From Siphonodentalium dalli (taxonomy: Eukaryota > Mollusca > Scaphopoda > Gadilida > Siphonodentaliidae): 64,000 nt of DNA. The position numbers and the translations under genes were made by a program. Shown here piece after piece: positions 22,510 through 35,008 of this stretch (position 1 is its first letter; each line of letters starts with the position of its first letter). Location: contig CP136069.1 of the NCBI GenBank assembly GCA_032622095.1, forward strand, positions 169,684,394-169,748,393, written 5' to 3'. The notes under the pieces are model-generated. The model saw only the letters and a program-made list of their open reading frames with translations. It had not been told where the DNA came from and did no database searches.

Positions 22510-25475
22510 TTAACCCTTTAAGCGCTCACTAAATCTACACGAGGCTGTCGATTATATACTGGCCGATCGCGGCAGCGGTAGTGAGCCTGAAGAAGCAAGT
22601 TCTAGCGACGACGGATCATCGGATGGCCGGATGATTTGAGTGACGGTGACCTGGTGACGGCGAAGAAGATCAAGATTAGTGATGTTCCGATAATGAAAAA
22701 GCTTATCGGACCGATTTCCGATAACTGGAGGCACAATCGTCCGATTTCCGATTCCGATTCCGATGTTTATATATATTGTGCGTTTGTTCCTATAATGGAC
22801 TTATATACACCCAATGCACTCCATATCCCGCATAGTTTCAAAGCCAAATACATCAAAGAAATATATACACACTGTCGTGACAGTAATTCTGCCGACGTCG
22901 GTTGTGTGCTTCCTTTGATGTACATGTATACCGGTAGTTGTTTTGACAAAGAGATCAAAGGTGCCGACTCAGAGTAACGTTATGACCAGGTGTGGAACAC
23001 TTGCATGCGGAGTAAAAGTCTTGATTGAATACTTGTAAGTTGCAACAATGTATGGAATGGCGATGATTAATAACTAAATTTTGATTGATGGATAATAATT
23101 TCCGTCATATTTGTCTGAGATTTCCCAAGTTTCCATTGGTCACACCTTTTATCTTTTAACAACTCGGAAGCTTTTATAGTTCCGCCTTCTCAATTTTTGT
23201 TTTGCAAGTTCAACGTGGAGCTAAGCGTATTTCATAGCATACGTTGTACAGACGAAAAAGCTAATTATGCCCCTACTAACGTTGATCGTTATTGAAGACA
23301 GTTCTGATAACAACTGTATTAATTCATTCAGTGTGCTTCAAGATATTGACATAGCATGTGACGTCACATGACACGTGGTCTAGAGGAAGCCTCACTGTAA
23401 TCAGGTCAGCTTTTTAATTAAAGCTTTCTTTGAATCTATTTCGTGTCAACGCGATTGAACCAATAACTTCATATTACACGGGATGTCGGACATGTGTATT
23501 GCCATTCTTATAATATATCATCATATCAGACTGCTTTGATGATGCCAATGGCTTCTTTTTAGGCTGTTACAACTGCGTTCTACATTCAATACTACAGTTG
23601 TATTGCATATGTTTATTAAAGCGTGCACATTGCGCTTAGATACTAGAACGTTTTTATTTATTTTGACAATCGGTAAAAGCCGATGTTCAACTGCGAGGTA
23701 TGATTAATTTCCGATGGGCTATTATCGGCCGATGGCCGATTCAGATTCCGATTATCGGAACATCACTAATCAAGATCAAAATAAGGAAAATCACAGTGAC
23801 AATGACGGTACCTATCGGCCCAATGTATCCAAAAAAAAAGAAAAAGAATAACCGGAAAAAAGGTTAGGAAAACCACAAAAAAAGATAAAGACAAAAAAGA
23901 TGCAGAGTTTCGTGAACAATGGAAAATCCTGGAGAGTGACGACCCTGATTATCAAGATTGGATACAGGCTTACGATGTTGATATTGTGGACCCCAAATGG
24001 CCCAATTACCAGTCATAACTCCGATAAGTGTCTTTCAAACTATTATTGGTGATGACTTCTTCGAAATGTTAGTAACGCAAACCAATTTATACGCCGAACA
24101 GTATTTGAACACTGCGACTTTGAAACCAAATTCAAGATTCCACAAATGGCAAGAAACAAACATTCACGAAATGAAGGCCTTCTTTTCCCTTTTTCTTTCG
24201 ATGGGAATTGTTGAAATACATGAACTGGAAGATTATTGGGAGACCAATTGGCTATACGAGACACCTGGGTTTGGCAGAGTCATGACGGGCAAGCGATTTT
24301 CACTGTTGATGTCATTTTTTCACTTCAATGACAACAGTTTACAAGTACCGAAAGGTGATGCAACACACGACAGTTTGTTCAAAATCAGGCCGATCATCGA
24401 ATATATCTTTCAGAAGTTCAAGGAACTTTTCATTTCGAAAAAAGAACTTCCACTCGATGAACATACCATTGCGTTCAAAGGTCGTAGCGCGTTAAAACAA
24501 TACAATCCCAAGAAACCGGACAAGTGGGGTTATAAGGCTTTCGTCCTTGCGGATTCCAAAACGGGATATGTCCTGAAATGGCAGTTCTATACTGGATAGT
24601 CTGAAAACAAAGATATCGAGCCATTTACATTGCAAGTTGTAAAAAGTATAACTACCGATTACTTGGACAAAGGACATATCCTGTTCATGGATAGCTTCTA
24701 CTCGAGCATTGATGTTGCGGAATTCTTGGCGGAAAGAGAGACCGGTGTCTGTGGGACAATCGTCATACGCCGCAAACGCCTTCCAACCCAGCTGAAGCCG
24801 ACGAATACCCCTCTAATCCAGGGAGATCCACCGGTGTACTTCGACATGGTAAACTGTTGGTGTTGGCATGGCCGGACACAAAGCGTGTCCATATGCTATC
24901 GTCTGTCCACAATAACACGAACGTCGATAAACAGATAAGGTGCAAAACAACCGAAACAGGATACCGTGACATTCTGAAACCTCGTGCTGTTGCAGATTAA
25001 AACCAACATATGGGAGGCGTTGATGTGGGTGACCAGAGGAATAAGACGTAGAGATTTCCTCATCGTTCCAGGAAATGGTACATGGTCATGCGTATATTCA
25101 ATTCGGTCGTTAGTACAGCCATTGTGAACGCTCACATACTTTACAAATTGTTGGTCGCTGCTGATAACTGACTTGAAAAAATTCCAGGAGGAAATCTGCA
25201 TTTCGTTGTTAGACGGACACTCCCTTCGAGAATCCAGGCCGGGCAGACCGATGACAACGGATATTACATCGAGGCTGACGGAACGTCATTTCCCTGGATA
25301 TGCATCACCAGGTCGAAGACCAGATTGTGTGGTTTGTTCGGATAGGTCAGTGTCAGGTGGCCGAAAACAAACGTCATTCACATGTATGAAGTGTAATGTT
25401 GCTCTCTGCCCTGTGGTGTGTTTTGAACATTACCACACTACGAAGGACTACAAATTATGCCATTTGAATGTATAA
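22510..25475 (+). pseudogene. piggyBac (PGBD-like) transposase pseudogene, split by a hAT insertion
   Basis: A candidate left end, TTAACCCTTTAAGCGC, starts at 22510. Then comes an acidic N-terminus (LHEAVDYILADRGSGSE; SSSDDGSSDG) interrupted at 22677 by a hAT element and resumed at 23777. The main DDE domain starts near 23997. DEHTIAFKGR (Asp at 24456), FMDSFYSS (Asp at 24690) and MGGVDVGDQ (Asp at 25022) carry the three catalytic aspartates of piggyBac transposases. A C-terminal cysteine-rich finger (CVVCSD, CMKCNVALC, CFEHYH) ends at 25475. Damage includes stops at 24597, 24998 and about 25048, and frameshifts near 24005, 24850 and 25160. The right end was not found. Confidence 0.92.
22677..23768. 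mobile_element. hAT-type element inserted in the piggyBac coding region
   Basis: Inverted ends TAGTGATGTTCCGATAAT at 22677 and the complement at 23751-23768, flanked by an exact 8-bp duplication ATCAAGAT (22669-22676 and 23769-23776). Subterminal CCGATTTCCGAT words repeat at both sides. It is 1092 bp with no recognisable transposase, so non-autonomous. A GTGACGTCAC word lies near 23359. Confidence 0.93.
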
Positions 25476-25649
25476 TCTATTATGATCTGAATAAAAATAT
25501 AAAACAACAACACTCTCAATTACTGGAGGGGAACTTCTTGGTTCAAATTGTAGACTTTGTAGTACTGTACTTACATATGATACAAATGTTTCTATTATAC
25601 TGGTACCAGTATGATGCATACCATGTAATATGTCTATATATACTCCTTC

Positions 25650-25737
25650 ATGCCTAATAATAGTGACATCACAAATATTAATTTCAGCCTATAATTCCAC
25701 CATCTCTATTATTGGGTCATCACAATTATTAGGCATG
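25650..25737. mobile_element. Small inverted-repeat element
   Basis: ATGCCTAATAATAGTGA faces TCACAATTATTAGGCAT about 90 bp apart. Similar words occur near 26980 and 28322. It is probably a short MITE. Confidence 0.55.
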
Positions 25738-25767
25738 TAAGAGAATATATATGCATGCTGCTGCCTT

Positions 25768-25884
25768 GTAACATACTGTAAAACATGTATCCTACAATAA
25801 ACCTAGATACATGCAGATACATGCTGCCTGACAGCATGCATCTACATATGTCTAGGTTTATTGTAGGATATTTTAGTATGTTAC
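25768..25884. mobile_element. 117-bp hairpin element
   Basis: GTAACATACTGTAAAACATG at the left pairs with the complement at the right. Arms of about 55 bp include TCCTACAATAAACCTAGA, meeting around GCCTGACAGC. Mismatches are few. Confidence 0.75.
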
Positions 25885-26970
25885 TAGTGCAATCTACAAT
25901 GTATCATACATGTATGTTACAGGTACTAGGTATATGTATTGGGATTTATATCAGTAATCACCAAGCAAATCCTCCATTGAGATAACAAAATGTACTAGTT
26001 AGTACATGTATAAATGGGAAGACTGATATTATCATCTTACTGCATGGATCTTCGACACACACCATATGCCCATATTTCCATAGCATCAGTAGTGATCAAA
26101 TATATACTACATTTATGTATTTTCACAAACAATATGAATATTCTAGTATTTTCCAATGACATTTTGGTCCATAGCAACGGTTACTAAGTAATGATACCTA
26201 CATTGCCACATGCATATACCAATAACAATACTAATATATAGTAATAATAATAATAATGTATGTATCCCAGATAATATCAAACGTTTCCATGTGTTTTGGT
26301 TTTTATGCATTCATATGTAGTTTTGTACCAGTACATGCTGCTCGTTCTAATGTTTGGTCACATTGAATTAATATGGGAAATTATGATGACTTTCACAATA
26401 AGGGTAGCTCCATGGCAACCGTTACAACACTTCAGTGACCAGCCTTCCATCAATCCCAATACTATAGGGGGTCATCAAAATATGATTTGGTCTTCAATTG
26501 TGATATATTAGGCACTTCCAAGTCATATTCAGTCCAAAAATAGGCCGAAATTTAGTATTTTCAATGCCAGATATGTGCCTAGAAACGGGCTCATGGTTGC
26601 GAAGGAAAGACACCCCCACATAACTGACCCACCATCTGAAAATGACTATTGACCTATATGTAACATATACATTTCATAATTGTGTCACCATCCATACATT
26701 TGACAACAAACACATGCACTACAATATCAGCCATAATTTACATTAATTTATGTAATATATCTAAATTAAATGGACGGTTAAATGGTTAAAGAAACATGGT
26801 AAGTTAGGTAACTCCTGATAGCCAGTGAATACTTGCTTGGTGGAACTCATTAATGATCTTTGTTTCAGATCCATCAGAATCTTACCTCAAGTTGAAAGTT
26901 TTTAGAATGAGAACTGTTCAAATACCTGGGAGATCGAGTCAAGGGGTAACACAGGAATTGTCCTCTAGTA
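25885..26970. other. Intron 2 sequence without recognised genes
   Basis: AT-rich with ACATGT-rich stretches and a short AAT microsatellite near 26245. No coding or RNA feature was recognised. Confidence 0.5.
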
Positions 26971-26971
26971 C

Positions 26972-27375
26972 TCTCCGGTGCCTAATAATGTTGAATGGGT
27001 CATTGTCACATGTTATCGAACATAAAGACATCCAGGATCTCCCAAATGTACAGAAAGACATCCAGGATCTCCTAAATGTACAGAAAGATTTTCAGGATCT
27101 CCCAAATGTGCAAAACGTTACCCAGCATCCAAAAGTCGATTCAATTAGAATACGGAACTGCAATGTCAGTGAATGGAATCATGAGAATGCCCATTAAAAT
27201 TCTGTTGAAATATTACGCCAATCAAACACAAAATACTTATAGTAATTAGAATATATCGCGTTCTCATCGAGGTTTCAAGATGCTGAGTGTCTTTTTGCAC
27301 ATTTGGGAGCTCCTGGGTGTCTTTTTGCATGATACAATGTGACAATGACCAATTCAGCCCTAACAATAGTGTCAG
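26972..27375. mobile_element. Foldback element with a 30-bp internal minisatellite
   Basis: The left end (AATGGGTCATTGTCACATG near 26994) and the right end (CAATGTGACAATGACCAATT near 27334) are inverted. Inside each is a minisatellite of about 30 bp containing CCAGGATCTCCCAAATGT and ACAGAAAGA; the right-hand copy is inverted. The element is a distant relative of 35972-36430. Confidence 0.7.
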
Positions 27376-27513
27376 CACGATTATTAATTTTGGAGAAAAT
27401 TCCCAACAATAATTATCATTTGGCATTGAGACAAGAGTGAAATTGCAATCACTATTATTAATTTAAGCCTAAATACCCACTCATCATTTTTATCAGGCAA
27501 TCGTGATTATTAG

Positions 27514-28321
27514 TAGGGGTGCCACGATTAATCGTATAATCGATGAATCGTTGAAAAAGCCGATAATCGATTACCATTTCCGTCGTCGATTAATCTCCGT
27601 TATTTATTTCGAACGTCGGAAAATGCCGGGTATTATTGAATATCGTGTTTGTTTTACACAGTTTAATCTACAACCGAAGGTTTAACAAACTTTGGTCGTG
27701 CATCAGAGAGATTCTGACAACATGAGTATACTTTATATACTTAGATGTTACTAGTACAGGCTATCACTTATCGTGTGGTGACTGCTGAATGAAACTCACT
27801 ATTAGTATTCAGAATTACTTAACTTGTTCTGAGTCCTGAAATTTCTGGGTGGGGGGGGGGGGGGGGGCACCTTTGTGATTGTTATCCACACTCTGGAAGT
27901 TTGCTGAAACTTCTAGTTTCTGTAACATTATATTCCTTTTTTTTATGAACCGCCGGCGTCCGTCATGCATTACTATTTTGATATTGTTTGTACATGTGTA
28001 CCGGTATGTTTGGCTATTCATAACACTGAAATTAATGGCTATGTTTGTTCTAATGAACTCACAATTATTATAACCTTGACATCGCCGAGAAATGTGCTGG
28101 TATTGAATACATTGTGCTCATTAGTCATTACCAGTGGTTTATGGTGCACATTTTTAACGTAAAAATTACATCAGCCGAGTTTTTTAACCAACACACACTG
28201 TCACACAGCCAATAGGCCATATTACGGCATACTTCCACTGTTATTGATATTAGGTACGATTAATCGTTTATTATCGTTTATTGACGACCGATTATCAAAA
28301 TCAATAATCGTTGCATCTCTA
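27514..28321. mobile_element. hAT-type non-autonomous element, 808 bp
   Basis: Left end TAGGGGTGCCACGATTA; right end read inward TAGAGATGCAACGATTA. The exact 8-bp duplication ATTATTAG lies at 27506-27513 and 28322-28329. Subterminal TCGATTA/TAATCG words are dense. It carries a G-run of about 17 near 27850. No transposase is recognised. Confidence 0.92.
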
Positions 28322-28329
28322 ATTATTAG

Positions 28330-29217
28330 GCACCTGAGAGTAGTTTCAATGGGCCCAAGAGAGGGCAGTGTGTTAGGTTAGTTCAATTTTTGGAGATAAA
28401 AATAAATTCACTCGAAAAACTGGGTCTCAAAATGAAAAACAACATATGTTCTGCATTTAGTCACATGTATCCAGATCCTCTATCTGTAGTGTGGGGAGGG
28501 GGGAAACAACAAACCCTGCACCGAAGTTGAATTGTTCGATTTTCCAAAGAGTGAGTAAAACAAACTTCTCAACCGTATACATGTAGGAGTTTTAGATTGC
28601 CGAAAAATATTATTTTTGTCATCAAATCAATTACACAAATTTAACTACAGTTTAGAACAGTAATAATTGTAGTTTCGGTAGAACTATGGTATATGTGACA
28701 ATATTGCGAAACACGACAACAAATTAACAAACACGTGGCGGAAATCGTATATTTATTTTTTGGAAATATGTTTAGAATAGGGGGTTTAAATTTTTTCTTT
28801 GGTCAAGTGAGTACAATTTACAACTTAGTTTTTTTTTTTACAAAGTGATGCCTTAATTGTTCCAATGATAGGTCATTTTGAGATGAAATGTATATCTATA
28901 TTGATCAACGTTTTTGATAAGGTAAATTTTGACTTAAAAAGGTATCAAATGACTCGACCATTTTCAATGGTATCATTTGAGTCATGATTTGACTATTTTG
29001 CTAATTTAATTAGCAATTACAGTGGAATTCATATGGTTGTTTTGTCTCAAAAGGAAATATCTTTGTCAACAGGAAACTCATTTGAAGCATAATAGTTTGT
29101 TCTTATCACGGCAAATTAGCCCTGGGTTACTTAGTTTGTTTACAAATTGCTAAATGCAAAAATAATTCATATTTTGCAATTGAATTTGTAGTTATTTTAT
29201 TACATACAAACTAGTCC
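28330..29217. other. Intron 2 sequence without recognised genes
   Basis: AT-rich. A short dyad, AAATGACTC facing GAGTCAT, lies at 28945-28985. Nothing else was recognised. Confidence 0.5.
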
Positions 29218-29295
29218 AACAAATTAGACTTTCGGATTAATAGGAATTTTAATATTTGGACATTTATGGACCTTTTAATCCTTCAGTCTAATGGA
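29193..29295. repeat. Dyad repeat, copy 1 (inverted partner at 37670)
   Basis: AAATTAGACTTTCGGATTAA pairs with TTAATCCTTCAGTCTAAT around a spacer with TTTTAATATTTGGACATTTA. A second copy in opposite orientation is at 37670-37760. Confidence 0.7.
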
Positions 29296-29373
29296 ACACG
29301 TGAAAAATTTGAACGCTACGAAGCCACATTTTTTATGTGGCAAGGGCATGCCCCTTTAACTTACACTGTTCAC

Positions 29374-30462
29374 TAGAGATGGGCGGTTTTGATTTTTCAC
29401 GTTCGGTTTCGGTTTTTCTGGGAGAAAAAACCTGTTTCAGTTCGGTTTTTTTTTTTACTAGATAGTGAAATTATACTGAAATACATACAATTTGAGTATA
29501 TACTATCAAAGTAACCGTAATTAGAGTCAATAATGTCCCAATAACGTTGAATATTTGAGGAAGGAAATGCGATCACATGTAAACAACGGGAAAAAATGCT
29601 GACGCAACCTGAATCCAACGCGATAAGATGATACAATTCGGTATTTAAAAAAATAAACACCCCCATCTTAACTATTTATTCCTTTCTGACATGTCTAAAA
29701 CATATTTATCATATCATATGCATTAGTATGTGAGAATTCAACCGCAAATAGCAGCAAATTCACAAACAGTGGGCGTCCTTGACCTGACTAACAATTCTTG
29801 ACACGTGCATGATTGACCCACATTCAATGAATGCGGTGTGATCACTTTGATGTCTGATGTTGCGACATAGTTTATAAGCTGCACATGGCTGCAAACTTCT
29901 ACCAGATTACGTCACATCGGAACGTCCAGACGATCAAAGTGTTCATACCATTTACTTGGTTTCGTTTTCGAGTTAGCAGACGCTTCCATTTTTTTGGTTG
30001 GTGATTATCGCCTTATTTGGACTTGTGTTCGGCATTCATATAGTTAGCCGGACTCTGGTTTAAGCGACGTTTTTATGACATATCAAGCAGCGACATTTTT
30101 TGGAGTCGTCTCCAGTTAGACGCGTAAAATAAATCCAAACAGGGCTTTTTGTTGAACCCTGTTCGTTATTTTGTTCGGCCATGTTTTGAAAAAGAAGAAA
30201 AACAGTCGCCTACGATATTATAACAACACATATCTGAGATGAAATGGACACATTCCGATATAATATTGATCAGAGAGGCCGATAATTTGATAAAAATATC
30301 AACTAATAAGTACATGTGGAGGTATAATAAGTCGATTTAAGTGAAAAATAAACATAAAAAAAACCGTAATGTTGGTTTGAGCAGAATCGCGTCTGTCGGT
30401 TTTCGCCTTTTCGGTTTATTGTTAAAAACCGAGTTGTTTTCTCGGTTAACCGCCCATCACTA
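29374..30462. mobile_element. hAT-type element, same family as 12198-13284
   Basis: Ends TAGAGATGGGCGGTT and, inward from the right, TAGTGATGGGCGGTTAACCG. The exact 8-bp duplication CTGTTCAC lies at 29366-29373 and 30463-30470. Subterminal TTCGGTTTCGG words match the other copy. It is 1089 bp; I did not recognise the BED-finger frame in it. Confidence 0.92.
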
Positions 30463-30470
30463 CTGTTCAC

Positions 30471-30930
30471 GTCCAATGACACAAATAAAACCATAAATAA
30501 AAAGCACATACCTGTTGTTGGAATGTTAAATATCATGACTGAACTAACTAGCATAAATTTGTGTCACTATTAATCCATATAATTTTATAACAACTCAACC
30601 GACAGAAATATTCAAACCGGTCTACGCTAGCGAACACAAACGAAAACGAAAGCGCGCGCATGCGTAATAGATCAGAAATCTGGGAAAACCCACGAAATTA
30701 ACATAATTTATTTGTATTTGAAAATGGTGATATGTTTTCCAATCCGGGATTAAACTAACAAATCTGTAATTCTGACAACTTTTATATCATAATCTATGTT
30801 TGAAGTTACTTTGAACACAAAGAATACTATGTCCGCTACAGGTAAGACTCATGTATTTGTAGAAAATTTCAGATAGAATTAGGGATAGTAGGCGAAAATT
30901 TCAAAATCAACTATATACATTGTGTTTATA
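30471..30930. other. Intron 2 sequence with a GCGC-rich spot
   Basis: AT-rich apart from AAAGCGCGCGCATGCG near 30650. ATGTCCGCTACAG followed by GTAAGAC at about 30829 looks like a donor, but no gene context supports it. Confidence 0.4.
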
Positions 30931-30931
30931 T

Positions 30932-32159
30932 ATCATTTGAAAGGGCATTGCAATGTGAATACAAAAAAGTGAAAGAATTTTGAAGATCGCCCTTGTTAAA
31001 CAAAAGTTATGGCCCTTTGTATTTTTGGAAAGTCAGAATTTTTCCGCCGGTCCTTATCGGTCCTTGGTTTGAATCTTGGCAGTGAGGGTCCGATCACGTA
31101 TATTACCTTCAATAAAAGTTTAAAAATACATTTATGTTCATGACATGTATCATTTTGAAGGGAATTTTATCCTGAAAAATGTTATACATGAATTTAGGGC
31201 AAAAGGCCTTCTATATCTTGAGTTATACCCCTAGGATGTTATGGAAATTCTATATATATATTCTTGTTGGGTCAAAAACTGCTAAAGTTCGAAACCCGTT
31301 GAGTGCCGATGGATTGTAATCATCTGTATCGACTATGGCAAATGAGCTGAAGCAAATACAAATGAATGTTATATATCATTTGAAAGGTTATTTCATTCTG
31401 AATACAAAACACTAAAGCATTTCAAAGATTCCCCTTATTATTAAAAAGTTATGGCCCTTTGAATTTTGTGGAAATCAGATTTTTCTGCGAGTCCTAGGTT
31501 CAAATCTTGCCAGTGGGGGTCCAATCATATGTCTTGCATATAACTTCATCAAATGTTTCAACATATATATTTATATTCATGTCATATATCATTTTGAAGG
31601 GAATTGTATTAAAAAAATTACTATACATTAATTTAGGCCATTGGACTTCTATACAGTATCTTGAGTTATATCGCTGGGATATTATGGAAATTCTATATGT
31701 ATATTATATTCTTGTCGGCTCAAAAACTTCTAAAGTTCAAAACCCGCAGATTGCTGATGGCTTTAATCATTTGTACCAACCATGGCAAATGGTCTGAAGA
31801 AATTGCAAATGCATGTTATACTTCATTTGAAAGGGCATTTCATTCTGACTACAAAAATGAAAGCATTCTGAAGATTCCCCTTGTTATTCAAAAGTTATGG
31901 CCCTTTTCCTCCAGTCCTAGATTCAAATCTTGCCAGCAAGGGTTCAATCTCATACATGTAATTACACAGTAATAGTACTAGCTACCTTCAAAAAACATTT
32001 CAACAGATTTATATTTATGTCATATATATAATTTTGAAGGGAATTTTATTCCGAATAATATAATAACTGAATTGAGGCCCTTGGTGTTCTATTTCTTAAG
32101 TAATATCTTAGGATATATGGAAATTCTATATATACAGTACTGCATGTAGCATATATAAA
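30932..32159. repeat. ~445-bp tandem repeat, interrupted by a tyrosine-recombinase element
   Basis: CATTTGAAAGG with CTGAATACAAAA-type words recurs near 30934, 31376 and 31827 (spacing about 442 and 451). Units share AAAGTTATGGCCCTTT and ATCATTTTGAAGGGAAT. The third unit stops near 32159, and its continuation (CAACAACTGCTAAAGTTTG) appears at about 35213 after the inserted element. Remaining sequence to 35345 belongs to this unit. Confidence 0.85.
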
Positions 32160-32163
32160 AAAA

Positions 32164-32424
32164 TTAAACAAGCCTTCCTTGGAAGGTGAAGTTTGATTGT
32201 GATTCTATGAGTCATAAAGAATCACTGGAGGGATTAAATGAGATATGCCAGTGCGCAGGCGCCAATCACAATTAAAAGCCGAAATTTGGAGTGAAGATCT
32301 CAACTCAAACATACATACTTAACCCAAAAAGTTGGGTGGGAGGGTGGCATTTAATCCATCCAGTGATTCTTTATGACTCATAGAATCACAATCAAACTTC
32401 ACCTTCCAAGGAAGGCTTGTTTAA
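32164..32424. repeat. Foldback with 77-bp arms at the left of the YR element
   Basis: The left arm, 32164-32240, starts TTAAACAAGCCTTCC. The right arm, 32348-32424, is its inverse, with one or two mismatches. The loop carries the terminal module TGCCAGTGCGCAGGCGCC. It could be a separate MITE or part of the YR element terminus. Confidence 0.85.
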
Positions 32425-32519
32425 TTTTTTAATTCTATTTCGTCATAACATCACTTCCGGTATAAAATGAGACTTTAAAGCATCAAACACCAAATTTCCA
32501 AGGATTATACAGAATTTAT

Positions 32520-33080
32520 TCTGTAACAATATCCAGTACCCCACATTCCAATTGACAAACAGGTGCAATTGGTTTGTTATAAAACATAGCAAAAGTAGCA
32601 GCTGAACTCCAGCCTGCTTTACCCAAAATATCCTTAATTGGAATTTTTAACTGAAAATCACGAGAAACAGCAGCGCCTCGCACACTGTGTGCTTTGAAAA
32701 ACCCAAGTGTCAATGCCCACTCTAGCAAGCACAGTCCTTATCCAACGAGCGATATTATGCACAGTAACAAGCTTATGGGGATGAACATAACTCAGAAGCA
32801 ACTCATTATCATTGGCCATACAGGTTGAACGTAATGTTGCAGTACGGTGAATATATGTATATAGTCAACGTCCGATAAACACACAAATGAGGATCTGCAT
32901 CATACTGCACCAGTTCCAAAGGTTTGGCCAATGCACCAGGCCTCGGTATTATCAGCCATGTTCACTGATGATGAAATCATCGTCAGGAATTATCGTCAGA
33001 TATGGAACAATTAAGCCTGAACTCAAACCTTTGTTAAGGCTTTGGAGAAAAGCACAAAACCATAACGTATCGCGGTCAGT
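32520..33080 (-). pseudogene. Tyrosine recombinase pseudogene, C-terminal catalytic part
   Basis: The final minus-strand frame has FKAHSVRGAAVSRDFQ (H-x-x-R catalytic pair), then KDILGKAGWSSAATFAMFY with the GWSS motif and the nucleophile-position tyrosine, ending FYNKPI. Upstream, in shifted frames, are ELVQYDADPHLCVYRTL and LLLSYVHPHKLVTVHNIARW, which fit the preceding core. The order matches recombinases of YR mobile elements common in marine invertebrates. Frameshifts and stops show it is not functional. Confidence 0.8.
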
Positions 33081-34317
33081 AATATGTCAGAGATACTTGC
33101 TAAAACTGATCTGAACATGATACAAGCATGATCAACGTATCCGCCTGCATATACAGGTGGAGAAAAAGAACAAACTGATTTTCCTTACTAAAATCCACTC
33201 ATAGCGTGATACCACTATAGAGAAGAAGGGAATCAATGCACCCCCCCCCTTTTCTGGATGAAAATTTTTCCTACAGCATGTGAGAAACGAGTATAATGTA
33301 TACTTCGATATCCCCATCCAGAAAAACGAAGGTTACAGTGGTATGTAAAAATGCATATTAAGTAAAGTAATATGCAACGTTGTATAGGAAATAAGCAATG
33401 TACTGAATAGATATAGAATAAGAGCCTTCGCAGAAGGTATACCGGTATAGTCATAACTAAACCCAATCATGTAAATGCGTAATTGATTGTGTCAAATCCA
33501 GATACTTCAGTGGTGAAATACGCTCATAGACACATTTCTGTATTGTGTCAACATCGCATGACAAGAATCAAATTGAAAATATTTTGATTCCGACAAATGT
33601 TATAACATCTGAAAAGCCAGTCAAACCCTCAGATCGGCAGTGATAGTTTACATTTTATGTGGGTACATGTAATGGGAAACATGAAACTATAGGTAATAGC
33701 ACATGTACATAAACCCCATGCTAAACAGATTGTGTGGATTAAATTCGCGAACTGTCTGAAGTTTAAATTGACTGTGAAAACCATAAGCACACATCTCACG
33801 ATGAACGCAGAATTATCTATGTCAAATGCAACCAAACACCAAACTCATTTACGAGATTTAGTATTGCCGCAGCCAGAAAGATAATGGGCTGACATTGCCA
33901 ATGCAAACGTGAGTTTCAACGTCCCAAGTATATATAGACTTAATAAAAGTCCATTATTTAATCAAGTTCTGTTCCTGAACAACTCGGGTAGATATAAATC
34001 TGCCATAGTCATGTCACGAAATAAATAGACATACGACATACTATAAAACTGTTGACATATACATGTACATTAATGTTAAATTGTTAATATCGACAGTGCC
34101 AGTCATTGAATGCAGCGCAGAAAGCATGGCATAAATATATTCATCTGGGCAGGATTCTTAACTGCAGATGAAACAAAAACTGATGCACAGTGCAAATACC
34201 GGAACGTACCGGTAGTGTAGACGGTCGCATGGCCTATGTGATGTCCTATACATGGAATTGCTATTAATTCGCAGTCCACTAGACAAGGAAGTGGTGCGAA
34301 TAATAAATGCGGTAACT
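33081..34317. other. Interior of YR element without recognised genes
   Basis: No reverse transcriptase, RNase H or methyltransferase-like frame recognised. It contains a C-run near 33241. Confidence 0.45.
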
Positions 34318-35008
34318 AGGGCCAAAAAAAAAAAGTGTTTTGGTTCTCGGGCAATTTTTTTTTCAAATCAATGAGGGAGGGAGGGTTTTATTTTTATTTT
34401 TTATTTTTTTCTGCGCATAGTAAGCATGGACAAAGATACCTTCCTCTGTCTAGTAATAACCAGAAAGGTAGAGGGAACTGTTATGCATATAAACTCATTT
34501 AGTCTTATATAAAAATGACATTGTACTACCAGTGTATGACTGGGATTACCTAACAATATATAATGCCCCTGACATTAACTACTGTTATTGTTGTCTAAAA
34601 ACTGATAACTCCCCATTCTAATATGTGATCCTGAATTTAGTCCCGTGCCTTTCAATTGTATAAAGTTACAATTAGTGTAAGTTGTTCACAATGACTAATT
34701 GTAAGAAGAGCATGAGGATCAGCTAATCATTTTCTTAATTGTAGTCATCTACTTTATGTTGTAAGCCTGCAAGTCACTTTTTAACACATTACATGTTAGA
34801 GCTCAATGCACACTAATATTCAACACATATCTGCTATGGACATGTTGATTAAATCCCCAAAAAAATTTTTTTTTTTTTTTTTTTCAAATTTTTTTTTTCG
34901 TAATTTTTTTTGTCGTAACATCGGGCATTGCAATAAAAAGGCCTAATGCGGCCCTTTTTATTCAATGCGGCGGTGCCTGAGAACCAAAACCTTTTTTTTT
35001 TTTGGCCT
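34318..35008. mobile_element. TIR element with A/T-run ends
   Basis: GGGCCAAAAAAAAAAAG then TTTTGGTTCTCGGGCA at the left pairs with TGCCTGAGAACCAAAAC then a T-run and GGCC at the right. A target duplication is not evident. The interior has long T-runs (34860-34915). Confidence 0.6.

Noticed and set aside
22585-22600. CTGAAGAA as the second target copy for the hAT end at 20270
   Set aside because: The word is part of the piggyBac coding sequence (acidic N-terminus) and is not preceded by an inverted hAT terminus.
31490-31520. tRNA B-box-like word GGTTCAAATCT
   Set aside because: It repeats in each unit of the ~445-bp tandem repeat, and no A box or acceptor stem fits.
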